Assembly: GCA_025201765.1 (NCBI GenBank)
Contig: MU623365.1
Location: 124,001 to 188,000 of the forward strand
Reading direction: 5' to 3'
DNA length: 64,000 nt
From: Daldinia sp. FL1419
Taxonomy: Eukaryota; Ascomycota; Sordariomycetes; Xylariales; Hypoxylaceae
Under the pieces are notes generated by a model. That model worked only from the letters and a program-made list of their open reading frames with translations. It was not told the DNA's origin and did not search any database. This document shows positions 1 through 11,927 of this stretch, piece after piece. Both the position numbers and the translations under genes were made by a program. How positions within the stretch are numbered: the first letter of the stretch is position 1; each line of letters begins with the position of its first letter.

Positions 1-695
1 TGCCGATAGCGCCTACCTCATATGTCTACCTAGGTAGGTACCTACATAGCCTACCTACCTGATATTGTACAGTAAAAGATCTATTATATTGCACAGTATA
101 TCGTTAACTCTCTTGTACTTCTACTTATCTTTCTCGAGATATGGTGCTGGTGAATAAAAGTCACAAGTACCTGCACAAATTCCAGTACTTGCTCTTTCCG
201 CGCTCGCATACAAATCGTTTCAGTTATGATCAAATATGGTCCACTTTAAACCTGTCTGGCGGGCTTGGCAGACATATGCATAAGTTACACGAGTTGGAAC
301 ACGAACCAACCAAAGAGCTTGTTGCCCTTCGTCGTACCCCCGCCGTACTTCCTCTAAAACAGACGATCCGTTGTACTAGCACAACTATCACCGGGATTAT
401 GTTACCCAGCACAGCTAAGCTCTGCTACCCCTCCCCCTCCTTTCTTTCCTTCCTAGACTCCCCTAACATCCTAAGGGCCTCCAAGTACATACATAGGTAG
501 TACTGCCAGTCAGTCACTTAATGGTATCACGTCACCCCCGAACATCATCAGCTTATTGTCATAGTATTTCCTAGAACCATACGTTGGCCTCTTTCCTCAG
601 TTGATCTGGTTTGAGGTCAAAACTCCAACTAAACCCATATTGTATTATCACAAAAGCAGTATCATTATTCTCAGCATTATTCTCAGTATAACAAA
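1..695. other. 5' intergenic region with TACC/GGTA tract
   Basis: No convincing gene. Positions 11-60 hold a palindromic run of TACC/GGTA tetranucleotides, a type of tract that recurs between genes across the window. An open frame at 141-500 has no recognisable domain. The last part is the promoter and leader of the HET-C gene that starts at 696. Confidence 0.6.
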
Positions 696-3602
696 ATGAT
701 CACCCTTAAGCCTTTCCCCGCCTTTTTGGGGTTGGTTTTTCTTTTTGTCTTTGCTCGACCGGCTCTCGCCTTTGGTGCTGGTAACATTGCCGGTATGCTT
801 TATCTACAAGTCAATGATTCTTCTGTAGCGCAATTTCGGTGTTGATAGACCTAACATTCTCTTCATAGGTATCTCCAAAATCGAGGGACAGAACTGTTAG
901 TATTTCCCCTAATCCGAACTATAAGATCGTTCCGCGGTAGGATATCTAACTTGTATTTAGGGCGTCATGGAGATATCGAGGATACCCTTCTTTCCATCCT
1001 GATGGCACGAGCCGTTGGAGGCAAAAAGTTCAGCAAGCTTATGGTCTCTCGTGTCTACTTTGGCAACTGGCTTCGAGATTACTCGCAAGCCATCGATGTC
1101 GGTACGGTCAAGTCGGTCTCTGCTGAAGCTATCCGACTTCTCCTATGTGTTCTTGGATTCATGACCTTCGGTTATGGTTCCAAGGAATTTGAAGTTACTG
1201 CCGAGCGCCTTGGTTGCTACCGACCCGAAGACCATATCGACAATCCCAAGAACTATGCCGATAACGAAGATGCGCGTCAATACTACGAAAAATTACGTGG
1301 GCCCGTTGACGAAAGTGTTGAATTAGCTATTGACCAGGAGACGGGAATGAAGAACTATATCGCCAATGAGAATGCAGGAATTATGACTTCGGCGCTCCAT
1401 GTCAGACGTCTATTTGGCCGCTGTATCGAACTTGGTCGGTCTTACAAGGAGAACAACAGGAAAAGTGATCTATACGAGGCTTTACGACTACTCGGAACTG
1501 GTCTTCACTGTCTCGAAGGTAACGTATTTAATCTCGCTTGAAGCGAGATACTCCTTTTTTCTAGATCTAGTTAATGCTAACTTATCATTGAACAGATTTC
1601 CTGGCCCACAGTAACTATACCGAGTTGGCGCTCATCGAGTTGGGCGAACGACATGTCTTCCCACACGTCGGTAGAGATACCAAAATTCAAATTCCTGGTG
1701 CTCGACATGACGTCTACCCTTGTGTTACTGGAACTTTTGGTGGTGTTGACTTCTTGCACTCCGTCACGGGAGAAGGTTAGCTACATTCTACGAAACCCAC
1801 CTTGAACATTGGGCTGATATATCTAACTAATTTTAGTTTCCGACAAGTTAACGCAAAACGAAATCCAAGAACTTGAAGGCACTCTACAGGAAAACTCAAA
1901 GAACGATACAAGCATCCTAGAGGGGCTTATCGACAAGATTCCAGATGGTATTTTCGGTGGCGACAACAAGAAGCAGAAGCTGGAAAATATCCAGAGCAAC
2001 GCTACTAATGCTCAAATGGAAAACACATCAATTTCTCCAAGAGACCCAGAGGAGTTCACACGATACGTTCAGCAGGTCTTCCAGCAGATTATGCCCGCTA
2101 TCGAGTTCCACGATGAGCTTATGAAGGGTATCGGCGAGGCGATCGAGAAAATTCCCATCCTGCCTCAGCTTATTGAGCAACTAGAGGAGCAGCTGTCGGT
2201 GTGGACATTCTCAATCATGGCACCTTTTGTGGTTCCTCTTATCCAGCAGGTCAAAAACGAGCTTCGCACCGGGTCGTCTGAAATCATTCAGAGCAGCAAG
2301 AATGAGCAGCACATCGTCTTTGACGACGATGAATGCACTGACCCAACGCACTCCATGCTATCTAAGGATCATTTCTCCAATGTAAGCTACCTCATCCTAT
2401 CACATTCATTTACAAAACTAACCATCTTGTAGATCCTTAACGAAATTGCAGGCAAGACCGCTAGCAAAGTTGTTTACTGGGTTGTTCCCCAGATTATGGA
2501 GGCCTGGGATGATGAGGGTACCGATATCGACCGCCTTCTGAACCGTATTATCTACGGTGTTCTACACCATCCGGCTCAACGTGATATGGGAGAAGATGGT
2601 GCCCGCGACGGTCGACAGATCATGTTCCGCTCCGTCGAGGAGTGGTGGAACGAAATGGACGAAGGTGCCAAGGATGAATACCGCCAGAAGCTATCCCGCG
2701 ATGGCGTATTCAACGGCGAAAACCACAAGGAGGGTGTCCATGATTCCGGTCATGGTTGTGGAAAGCCTCTTGGAATGCATAAAAATTATGCTGAGGGTGG
2801 ATCTATGGAAGACCGCATCGCAAGCCAAGCCGCCGGTGCTATTGTCGGGGGTCTTACCGGCGGCGTTTCTGACTTCATTAGTGCCCAATCCGGTGGGCAA
2901 ATCAAGTTACCCGGAGGAAATCAGGGGTCCAGCAGTTCCGGCGGAGGCGGACTCCTCGGTGCTATCGGAAGCTCTCTTCTAGGCGGTGCATTCAAGAACA
3001 ACGAAACAGAATCTTTTGAAAGTAAGCGCCAGGACGACGATGGATCGTACACTGAGAGTCGCACCGAGTACGGACGATCTGGAGATCGTTATGGCCAGGC
3101 TGAATATTCCGAAAGCCAATATTCCGGTGGAGGCGAGAGCAGAGAGTATCGCCGTTACGAACAAGATGACAATGAGGGCCGAGGGTATGGTTACCAAGAA
3201 CGCACTGATGCCCGTCCGAGCTATGGTGGCGGGTATGAGGAGCGCACCGAGCGTCGATATGAAAGCAACGACGATAGTTACCAGGAATCAAGCAGCTGGA
3301 ATCAACGTGGCGAAAGTGATAGTTACCGCGAGAGCCAAGGGGACTACGGTAGTCGGCGTGACTATAGCGGCGATGGAGGCTACGGCCGTGAGGAGAGTTC
3401 TGGATATGGACGTTCAAGCGGTTACGGCCGTGAAGAAAGTTCTGAATATGGCTATGACGAGCGTCGTGATGACCGTCGCGAGCGAAGCCGCGATGACGAT
3501 GACAGCGGATTCTTAGACACGGTTGTAAATCGGGTTGGTGACGCCCTTGGTGAAGGCGGCCGCCGCCGTCGTGATGAAGAAGGTAAAGGATGGGGCTTTT
3601 AG
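696..3602 (+). CDS. het-c: HET-C heterokaryon incompatibility family protein, secreted
   Basis: Member of the HET-C family, whose Neurospora and Podospora relatives affect vegetative (heterokaryon) incompatibility. Six exons: 696-792, 869-895, 961-1518, 1596-1775, 1837-2381 and 2433-3602. All phases close, giving about 858 residues. Residues 1-26 are a typical signal peptide ending in ALA, followed by the family N-terminus FGAGNIAG and the hallmark WRHGDIEDTLL. The central region carries the conserved FGNWLRDYSQAID and DFLAHSNYTELALIELG blocks. The C-terminal 150 or so residues are a low-complexity Gly/Ser/Tyr/Arg/Glu tail with imperfect GYGREESS repeats, as expected in this family. In N. crassa, allele specificity lies in a short variable segment, which I cannot locate from one allele. 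Start chosen at 696 because only this ATG gives the signal peptide. The next gene, a GH45 enzyme, begins 830 bp downstream. Confidence 0.93.
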
Positions 3603-4435
3603 CGACGGTTTCGTTCGAATTAGATACCTCTTGACATGCGACTGGCGGTCTCGGCGGGGAGTTCTTGGGTTGTCTAAGTGTGATTACGGAGATTTTGGTG
3701 CGTGTTACGTTGAAGATACTCCCCCAAAAGTTACGATGTAACCAAGGCTACGATGATGTAAGCTTTTTCATAGCTCAGTCTCTTTACCAAGTCAACTCTA
3801 AGCTTCATTAAGGATGATTATTACTACATGAATACATTAAATAGCGTGTGATGCTGAAAGATAATCAAGATAATCAGGAACAAGGTAGGTACAAATTGTC
3901 TGCCCTGTCGGCATCTAGCTATTGTGGGGTGTTACCAAAGAGGTTCTCTTAAGCTACCCTATCTCCAGTATATGACCTCACGGAGCTAGATTCCCGACGG
4001 CTATTGGATGCCGGGTCTTTTTCCAGATAGCTTTCCCGATTTTGCCAGCCCCTTACTCCACCCCAGTCAAGCTCCGTTCCATTAACATGGTCTTACCTGC
4101 GACAATCCCTATATATCACCTATATCGAGTCTATATAGTGCCCTGCAAGATTCCGCCAGGGCGGGTCGCCACACGGCTCAGGCCATCCTAACGGCAAAGT
4201 GCCCAGAGATTTCATGAATATGGAAGGAGATTAACTACTTCCGGTGGGCCATAGTGAGGAGGGGAAAGATCAGCGGCCTTACTTTGAGCCTGGTAAAATA
4301 GCTCTGGAAGGGTTCGTGGGATTCTTTAAAGACCGGCCGGATTCCGGATTGCGTGCTTCTTGCTCTCCCTTTAATTTTCCTCGTCTTGAAATCATAGACT
4401 CTGATTAGTTCGGGCCATATCTTAGAAAAAGAACC
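3603..4435. other. Intergenic region
   Basis: Holds the 3' end of the HET-C gene and the upstream region of the GH45 gene. I see no open frame with protein-like content and no clear TATA box close to the GH45 start. Confidence 0.5.
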
Positions 4436-5235
4436 ATGCAGCTCACGACGGTTTTGGGACTTGCGGCCCCCTTTGTAGCGCAGCTTGCGTCGGCGCAGGG
4501 TGCATCGGGATCGGGACAGACGACGCGATACTGGGACTGCTGCAAGCCGAGCTGCGGATGGACGCAGAAGACGGACAGCGGAAAGCTGATCGGAACGTGC
4601 AGCAAGTCGGACCAGCCACTAGGCGACAACGGAGCGACTAAGAGCGCGTGCGACAATGGCGGCAGCGCGTACATGTGCAGCAACCAGAGCCCGTGGGCTG
4701 TTGACGACAACCTTAGCTACGGTTGGGCTGCCGTCCGGATCCAGGGACAGACCGAGACTACTTGGTGCTGCGCTTGCTACGAGTTGACCTTCACCAGCGG
4801 CCCGGTCAGCGGAAAGAAGATGATTGTCCAGGCTAGCAACACGGGAGGTGACTTGGGCGAGAACCACTTTGATCTTGCTGTATGTGATCCCTATGCCCCT
4901 ATTTCCCCTCCTCTCTCCCCGCCTTCGATAGAAGAGATTATCTATCAGCAGATAAAACACATCACTAACACACCGCGCAGATCCCCGGCGGTGGAGTCGG
5001 CATATTCAACGCCTGCACGGACCAATACGGCGCTCCGGCCAACGGGTGGGGCGAGCGATACGGCGGCGTGACGTCGCGAGAGGCGTGCGACGGCTTCCCG
5101 GAGGCGCTAAAGGCAGGCTGCTACTGGCGCTTCGACTGGTTCGGCGGCGCCGACAACCCAGGCGTTACCTTCAAGCAGGTTTCGTGCCCGCAGGCCCTCG
5201 TCGACAAGAGCGGCTGCTCTCGCAACGACATGTAA
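4436..5235 (+). CDS. Secreted GH45 endo-beta-1,4-glucanase (EGV type)
   Basis: Inverting endoglucanase that cleaves internal beta-1,4 bonds in cellulose outside the cell. Two exons, 4436-4879 and 4981-5235, joined in phase 0 across a 101-nt intron; 232 residues. Signal peptide is about residues 1-20 (ends SAQ). The GH45 signature TRYWDCCKPSCGW carries the first catalytic Asp at residue 34. ENHFDLA at the exon 1 end carries the second, residue 146, matching Asp10 and Asp121 of Humicola EGV. Further family blocks are WCCACYELTFTSG, IPGGGVGIFNACTDQYG and CYWRFDWFGGADNP, with the many cysteines of this fold. The protein ends right after the catalytic domain, so there is no linker or CBM1 cellulose-binding module. 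It probably acts on soluble or amorphous glucan. Confidence 0.96.
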
Positions 5236-6020
5236 GGAATTCGGGATGGGAGGAAATATAGGACGGGTGTTAAGAGGGATCGGAGGAAGGGGAGCAAGGG
5301 GGGTGTATATAGTTTGATGACAAGACGAGGCTGGAAGTATATACTCTTCATACAACCATAGGTATTAAAAGCACTTCAATACGGAGTATTTCCGTGTGGC
5401 TGAGTACTTGTTCATCCAAGATGATGTTCCCAACTTACCGCCATTTTGAAACTAAGAATTACTGGTAGTCTTCCCTTGAATTAACTTATTGATATTCGAA
5501 TAATACCTAGCTACCTATATTTGGCGGCATACCCGGATCTTGTAAGCTCATCGGTGTCATGCTCGGGACGGAATCAAGCCTATGCTACGCTCACTAACAC
5601 CTTTGAATACGGCAGAGAAATGACGATGGGTCTTCCTGAAAGCTTCGATGCTTTAATTTTCCTTGAGTAAAAGATCTTCAATTATAGACTTACAACTTAT
5701 ACCGTGGTGATATTAGTTGTTGCCTCGTCCTACACATGCCAATGGCTTACCATCAGCACTACATCCTTCAAGTAGCCACCCGTTTTCCCATTAGAGAAGC
5801 AAATACCACCCGTATCGGCACCCCGTATTATCGTCGAATCTTGGCACGTAAATGCGCCGCGGATTTATCCTAAAACATGCACTAGCACCTGCAGCTATGT
5901 TGCTTTGAGATCCAGTGCTACCCCACGTGCTTCCTTTCGGCGTCATTATAAGGCGTTATAAGGCTTGAAAAGTAAGTCGTGATCTCGGATGTGACCGAGG
6001 CTTTCGAGGTTCCCCTCGTC
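5236..6020. other. Intergenic region
   Basis: No supported gene or repeat. The last part leads into the TATA box of the next gene. Confidence 0.5.
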
Positions 6021-6028
6021 TATAAATA
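6021..6028 (+). promoter_or_regulatory. TATA box of the EEP-family gene
   Basis: TATAAATA lies about 94 nt upstream of the ATG at 6122, a normal distance for fungal TATA promoters. Inference from position and sequence only. Confidence 0.5.
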
Positions 6029-6121
6029 CGTATGTAATAGAATTCTGATTGTTAAACGAATCACGAGCTTACCTAGCATTTTCACTTTATTCTGGCAGAT
6101 ATCGAGTTTGCCCCTGCCAAG

Positions 6122-7015
6122 ATGAAGCTCCTAACAGCCTTCACTAACTTACTGGCTGCTACTAATGCAGCAATGGCAGCGACTCTACCTTTACGCATTG
6201 TTTCTTTCAACATTCGATACGCTGCGACGTCTCTTGACAAGAATGAAAAGCCGTGGGAAGACCGCCGCACGGGGGCTATCAACTTGCTCAAGACTGTAAC
6301 TGCCAACGCGTCGGCGGATGGGGGTGTAGCAGTGCTGGGCCTCCAGGAAGTTCTCGATAGCCAACTGAACGACATTCAGAATGGATTGGGAGACGATGTC
6401 TGGACCCACTACGGTTTTGGCCGTGACGACGGCGCGAAGAAGGGAGAATACAATCCAATATTCTACCGCACGGACGTCCTGAAGCTATTATACAGCGAAC
6501 AAAAATGGTTATCGCCCACTCCGGACAAGGTCTCGTTCGGATGGGGCGCCGGCAGTCGAAGGGTCAGCGTCATCGCGGTCTTCGAAGACATTAAGACTGG
6601 AAAGCGATTCATCCACGCGAACACGCACCTGGACAACGTGAGTTCGCAAGCCCGTAGCGAGGGTATCAAGGTCGTCGTATCGCGCATCAAGGCCGTTCAG
6701 GACGAGTACGGGCCTCTGGGTGTAACTCTAACTGGCGACTTCAACTCGGAGCCGGGCGAAGATGCGTATACCACGCTCGATAACATGGAGTACTTGAGTG
6801 AGGTGTGGAACTCGGGAGCGAAGAGATTAGGGCCTTACGATCTAACGTATACGGGCTTTTCGACGACAGGCCAGAGCCGCATCGACTTTGTTTGGTTTGG
6901 CCCGAAAGACGAGAAGTGGTACTCTGCGGAGCAGGTTGAGTTTTTGAATAACGATGTGGATGATGTGTTTATTAGCGATCATCGACCTGTGGTTGCAGAC
7001 TTTACGCTGCTCTGA
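6122..7015 (+). CDS. Secreted endonuclease/exonuclease/phosphatase-fold protein
   Basis: Intronless, 297 residues. A short hydrophobic leader (about residues 1-20, ending AMAA) suggests secretion. The rest is a complete EEP (DNase I-like) domain with its metal and catalytic motifs in order: SFNIRY near the start, GLQEV (metal-binding Glu), HANTHLD (catalytic His), LTGDFNSEP (Asp and Asn), IDFVWFG, and the terminal SDHRPVVADF (Asp-His pair). The family hydrolyses phosphodiester or phosphomonoester bonds. The substrate cannot be told from sequence: fungal secreted members may act on nucleic acids, phospholipids or sugar phosphates. No sphingomyelinase or inositol-phosphatase subfamily feature is evident. 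It lies between a GH45 glucanase and a BTB-like gene on the same strand. The spacing argues for separate transcription units. Confidence 0.92.
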   Translation: MKLLTAFTNLLAATNAAMAATLPLRIVSFNIRYAATSLDKNEKPWEDRRTGAINLLKTVTANASADGGVAVLGLQEVLDSQLNDIQNGLGDDVWTHYGFGRDDGAKKGEYNPIFYRTDVLKLLYSEQKWLSPTPDKVSFGWGAGSRRVSVIAVFEDIKTGKRFIHANTHLDNVSSQARSEGIKVVVSRIKAVQDEYGPLGVTLTGDFNSEPGEDAYTTLDNMEYLSEVWNSGAKRLGPYDLTYTGFSTTGQSRIDFVWFGPKDEKWYSAEQVEFLNNDVDDVFISDHRPVVADFTLL

Positions 7016-7727
7016 TTTGGAACCCGGGGTTGTGCGGTTAGAGTACAGACCTCTATGAGCAAAGTACCCGAAACAGCATTTTCATGAGATTAATAAAAGA
7101 TGATTTACCTAAGAAAATAAACATATGCTAATGGATCATTCATGGAGTGTGTTTAAAAGGGAGGGGAGCATGATGTGTGTTGTTTATGCCCGTGGCTTAA
7201 GAGATAGCAAACGGATTCGGGACAGCAATCCGATCATTGGTCTACAAGCAATTTTTTACTTTGAATAAACGCAATGATATCTAACTCTAGAGGGTCCTAG
7301 AAGTATTATCCAATAACAGGTAATAGATAGTATGGAAAACAAGTACTTTTTGATTGTGGTTCAACAGTAACATGATTGTCTACTGTGTACTTAGATACGT
7401 GACTCTGCATTTTCCAGCTGTTGATACTGTACGAAGGTAGAAACCGACCAATTGCAAACTTTACGCGTCCTATTTGTAGGAGCAACTGACTCAATATTTC
7501 GGCAAACAAGGTAGTTGCCTAAACACCTGAACAAAGAATTGCGACGATAAGGCAATAAATTATATCTTTTGGTTACCGTGGACACCACACGACCCCTATG
7601 GTTGTTTCCGCCAGGTATTTCCTACATATCCTACACTGGCATTTAAACTGCGCCGTCAAACAAAACGGAACCGTTCTTCAGCACGTCAATCAACAATACC
7701 GATATCGTCGTGTACCCAAATTCGAGA
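7016..7727. other. Intergenic region
   Basis: No supported gene. Short open frames here run into the upstream leader of the BTB-like gene and have no protein-like features. Confidence 0.5.
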
Positions 7728-9098
7728 ATGAACGCAGGCAATTCCGCCGCTTCAGCTTCGGCTCCCCCGACCGGGGCGACCAGTACTACTGATACTACCG
7801 CCGTGGCTGATAATCGCCCTGAGCTATCGTGAGATACCCTTTACCGCGTCTTTAAATTTGGTTGTACGATGCTAACCGCCACTTCAAGCCCGTATATCGG
7901 TCACCAAACTATCCTGTGTTCCTCCGAAGGGTTTTCATGCAGTATTCCAACTTCGCTGATAAACAAGTACTTTCGTCCAGCAGATATCCCTAAACTGCCG
8001 GAATATTTCAAGAAGATTCCCAGCAGCTGTGTGCATGTTATTGCTCACTTTATCTACACCGGCACGTATCAATGCCTTAAGCCAAAGGGTCCATCCCAAT
8101 ACCACAGGGATCTTATCGAATTCGCAACATGTACCCGAGTATACTGGATCGCGAGAGCCTACGGCATTGTAGGCCTACTAAACCTAGCCAGAGGCGAGAT
8201 GGAACGCTTCAAGAGCCGCTTACATGTTACCCAAGTTTTAGATACTCTCAAAGCCATATACCCTACCGTTCCGAGCGCCGACACATGGCTTCACGGTTAT
8301 TTTGCGTCTTTAGTTGGATATCTCATCGACAATCCCTCAATTGTTATCGGATACAGTCCCGCCCCGGGTACTAACAATCGAATCACGACCGTGAATTACC
8401 TCGTTGGAGTCGCGATTGAGTTATCTCGTCGGAGGGTTCAAGCGGCTCAATCACGTCCTCCGACAGTAATTGTGATCCAGGGCCATCTCCACGAACTCCA
8501 AACCCGAGGAAGCGAACATTTGATACATAAACCAATCTCAGGTGGAGCTCTGAAATGTGAAAAGGGTCCCGAGGAAGAGGCGCAGAAGCAAAGCAATGGA
8601 GGGAATACGTTGCCTTCAGGTTCTGCTTCACAGCCGAAAGAATCATCTGAGGGCTCCCCCGACAGTAGCAACAACCAGCCCGAGGCTTCGCTGGTAGGTG
8701 TCAACGCCTTAGATTTTGACATCGTATTTGGAGTGCCTATGCCCGGCGCGTGGGGAAGTGATGAGTTAGGTCCTAACGCATTTAGTCCGGCCGGCGGATC
8801 AGGGTAGGAGTGAGTTGAATTAGCAGGAATTGATGCAACTTGCTAACTCGGAGGAAGCCTCAGGGACGTCGAACGACCGAGCCTACTGACCGATTCCCAC
8901 GGATATATGTCTAACGTCCCCCTAACTATAGGGGCTGCGACGTTCTTTGACACGCCCGACAGTCGTGTTGGCGGTAATAATCTTGACCCTGGCATCGCCA
9001 GGATGCTGACCGTATGCGCCGAGGAGCGCTTCAGAAACTTCTCCCCCGAGGAATTGCGATGGAAGCAAATGCTTTGGGACCGTGCTCACCCGAATTAG
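7728..9098 (+). CDS. BTB/POZ-like domain protein, three exons
   Basis: Model assembled by hand: exons 7728-7828, 7889-8803 and 8864-9098, separated by two 60-nt introns, giving 416 residues. Intron 1 has GTGAGA, a GCTAAC branch and CAAG acceptor. Intron 2 has GTAGGA, GCTAAC and CAG, and phases match at both. The N-terminus (34 residues) is Ala/Ser/Thr-rich. It is followed by a BTB-like segment (SEGFSCSIPTSLINKYF through VIAHFIYTGTY), then a helical region, a Ser/Gly/Glu-rich linker, and a C-terminal tail containing NFSPEELRWKQM. A similar F-x-EELR tail occurs, from memory, in fungal BTB/nucleoporin-like proteins. BTB domains mediate dimerisation or cullin binding, but no function can be assigned here. 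Domain call is moderate; the third exon is good but not certain. Confidence 0.68.
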
Positions 9099-11858
9099 CG
9101 CTGTGACGGGGGATGCTCATACCGGTCGCGCATATGTTAGAGGGATGGAATCCGGCGACAGCTAGAGAGGGTATGGTTTCTTTTTAGTTGGGGGAGATGA
9201 TCACGTTGTTTATTCGTTTTACCTCAAGTAGATCCGCCCGTCTGGTTGTCAATGGTCTTATATTTCGCGCTGTTGTAATCATAATACTCACGGTTGCTTC
9301 TTCAGAAACCCCTTAAGAAAGAAAAGAAGTGAAACTAGAAAAAATCATGCGTCCACCTGAAACTAGATCCTTAGAGATTAAGTACTGCTGTTTAAGGGAT
9401 ATGAAACCTACATTCAACTATACGATTGGTGGGATTTTAGACAACCCCCAGCCTCCTCTATACACGCCAACTGAAGGTTTACGGACTTGCCTTCATAAAC
9501 CTGTTTAATACAGTATTCTTTCACGTACGACCATAGGATCTGGAAAACTCGGGATCCCGTCCGCTCTCCCATAGATAAGCCAGATACCGCCGGATCAGTA
9601 GTTGGGTCGGTGACGACCAGCGAATCCCCGGTGTTGTACGTTTTTTGTCATTTTTGCTTCCGTCTTCTTTTTTTAGGACACATAGTCTTCTCTTTTAAAC
9701 GTTTTTATTATTCTAGATAGGTACCTACCTATTTATCGTGTAGTTTTCTTAGTATAACTACCTATACTTAGATATAACTTTTGCGTTCTTGTGCCTGTGT
9801 TTTATTTTATTCTGTTCAGGGCGGTCTTGGGGCGATTTTTCTGGGAATATCTTTGGAGTTAATTGGAAGAAAAGCAAGCTTAAGCCCCCTATCTAACATT
9901 AATTACCTAATAAATTGAAAATCAGGTAGGTAGGTAGCTACATAGGTTAGGTCCTTAACGTGGTATTATGAGGAAATTGTTGGAATGTGTGTGGCTGGTA
10001 TACAGGGATATTATACGCCCCACATCCGTGACCTTTATATATCGTAGATATGCCCATCTATTCTCTAAGATAGACTTGATAATACAAGTAACTTACCTCA
10101 CACATGCGTCCTATTTCAACAGAAGTGTACGAAACTCGTACCAAGGTGTGAGTAATAGAGCGATCTAGAATGTAGCCAAACTGACTTGTGACTTCAAATA
10201 TATTCAACTACGCTGTCTTCCAATTCTTGGTTAAGGAATTATCATACGACTAGTATAATCAAGTTTGAGGTCTTATCTCGGGTATACGTCTTTTGGTTGC
10301 ATAATACTTAAAAACCTTCAAGGGTCTCCGAGATACTACGCTCTGTGTTAGTCGAACAACCCTCGGTTGGGGTCTTTGATTCCGTTTGCCGGGTTCGGCT
10401 TTCATTTGTGGGGTACATTTTCGGGGTGGTGCCAGGGTAAAGGCTTTAGGACGTTGACGTTGATCGGCAAAGTATTACGTGTGGAAGCGACCGGCTAATA
10501 TAGATATATATAGAGAACGCGTATGTCATTTGATATATGAGAACTTATGGGTTGGGTATAGAATAGGTAGATATATTATACGGAACCTAATGCTACGTTA
10601 TTGCGGCTCGTTACGTTGCTCGGGTCGTGCAAGCTACAACGGAATCTATATAAGCGCTTTGCGTTAGAGTAACTAGCCTCGTGAGTTTCCCAGCCGACAC
10701 ATCGCGAGGGAAACGTGAAGTGAAATGAGAGTAAAGTTGTGCTTCTGTGAGGCTTTTGAAAAGTGAATGTTTTATTGATGCCGCATCACACGTCTGATCT
10801 AATCCTGTGATGCGATTAAGAAGACACAGGACTGATTCGGCTATTTTATTTTATCACAAAGCGCACCACTATAAGTTAGGAAGCGCAGTGTAATAGACAA
10901 AATTTACGCCCAAATTTCATGTATTGTAGGGGAAATCCGGAAGAGTAGTTGACCAACGATTAAAGTTCTATTAGGTATACGTCAAATCAACAAAGTCACC
11001 CCTTAATAGTATTCCTAGGGCTCAAGTAAATAACTAACGTTTTCTCGGACTCGTGTATATTCAACTTATAAGTCAGCATACCTCTCTAAAACATGTTAGA
11101 TGCCTCTTTTAGTAGAGAATATATGGTCAGGACTAATATTCTATGTTGACATACGTTATTCCAAATAGGGTAAATACGAATCGACGGACGAAGCAATGTA
11201 TTTATTACCTAATTGAATCAGCCAGTTCGACATCGTTAGTTGAAGGGTGATTTTGCACGTCGGAAAGAATTGCTCTCTGGTGTCATATTTCAATCATGAC
11301 TGTTGGACAGCTAAACCCTTTCTATTATCTCATAATATTGTCTTCCTTGAACTTTACAAACCCACCAGGAGGAACTCGTTTCTAAAGGAGAAAATTTCGA
11401 CAAGCTCCGAAAATATGCTACTTGTCGGGCATGACGTGGACAGTTACGAACAGTGGTAAATATTATTTGGGCTACTACCTCTTTAGGCATCCCCACGAGT
11501 ACCGGCGGTCAGTCGAAAAGAACTACGGGCAACCCTTGAAGTAGAGCAGGTAGTACCTAGTAGACCAAACAAGAAAACAAACCGTAGGTACATATCCAAC
11601 TGAGGTATCGAAACATAAGGGATCTCGATTTGTCTAAGTTCCGCCATTATAGCTTTCTAGGCGCTACCACTCAAGAGGGTTAAGTTGCCAAAGAAGACGG
11701 AGTTCATGGCCAACTATTCGGCCCATCACTGTGATGCCATATTTGCTTACTTCCAGCTCACATCCACCTTCCTTTCAGATTCACGCCCTCTTACGATTGT
11801 CGCAGCTCCTATTTGTTGATCAAGGCTTTTTCTATCATATGCAAAGTATGTACAAGTA
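9099..11858. other. Gene-free region left of the A+T-rich element
   Basis: About 2.8 kb of ordinary base composition with no open frame that looks like protein. TACC/GGTA tracts occur at 9717-9735 and 9925-9940. Stop codons are dense in all frames. Nothing else recognised. Confidence 0.5.
9717..9735. repeat. TACC/GGTA palindromic tract
   Basis: ATAGGTACCTACCTATTTA, one of many intergenic tracts built from the same tetranucleotide in both orientations; another is at 9925-9940. Confidence 0.6.
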
Positions 11859-11927
11859 CAGTGCACCATTAGTGCAAAACCAATAAAACTAAAAACACAA
11901 ATAAAAATTTGTCTAATGTAAATAAAA
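11859..11927 (+). repeat. Left terminal inverted repeat
   Basis: Starts CAGTGCACCATTAGTG next to TA. It retains C and G where the right copy has T and A, so it is the less mutated end. Confidence 0.72.

Noticed and set aside
141..500. 119-codon open frame on the + strand at the left end
   Set aside because: Mixed composition with no domain, signal peptide or splice partner, and many rare-looking residue runs; probably chance.
2992..3417. 141-codon minus-strand frame opposite the HET-C tail
   Set aside because: It is the antisense shadow of the repetitive GYGREESS-coding region.
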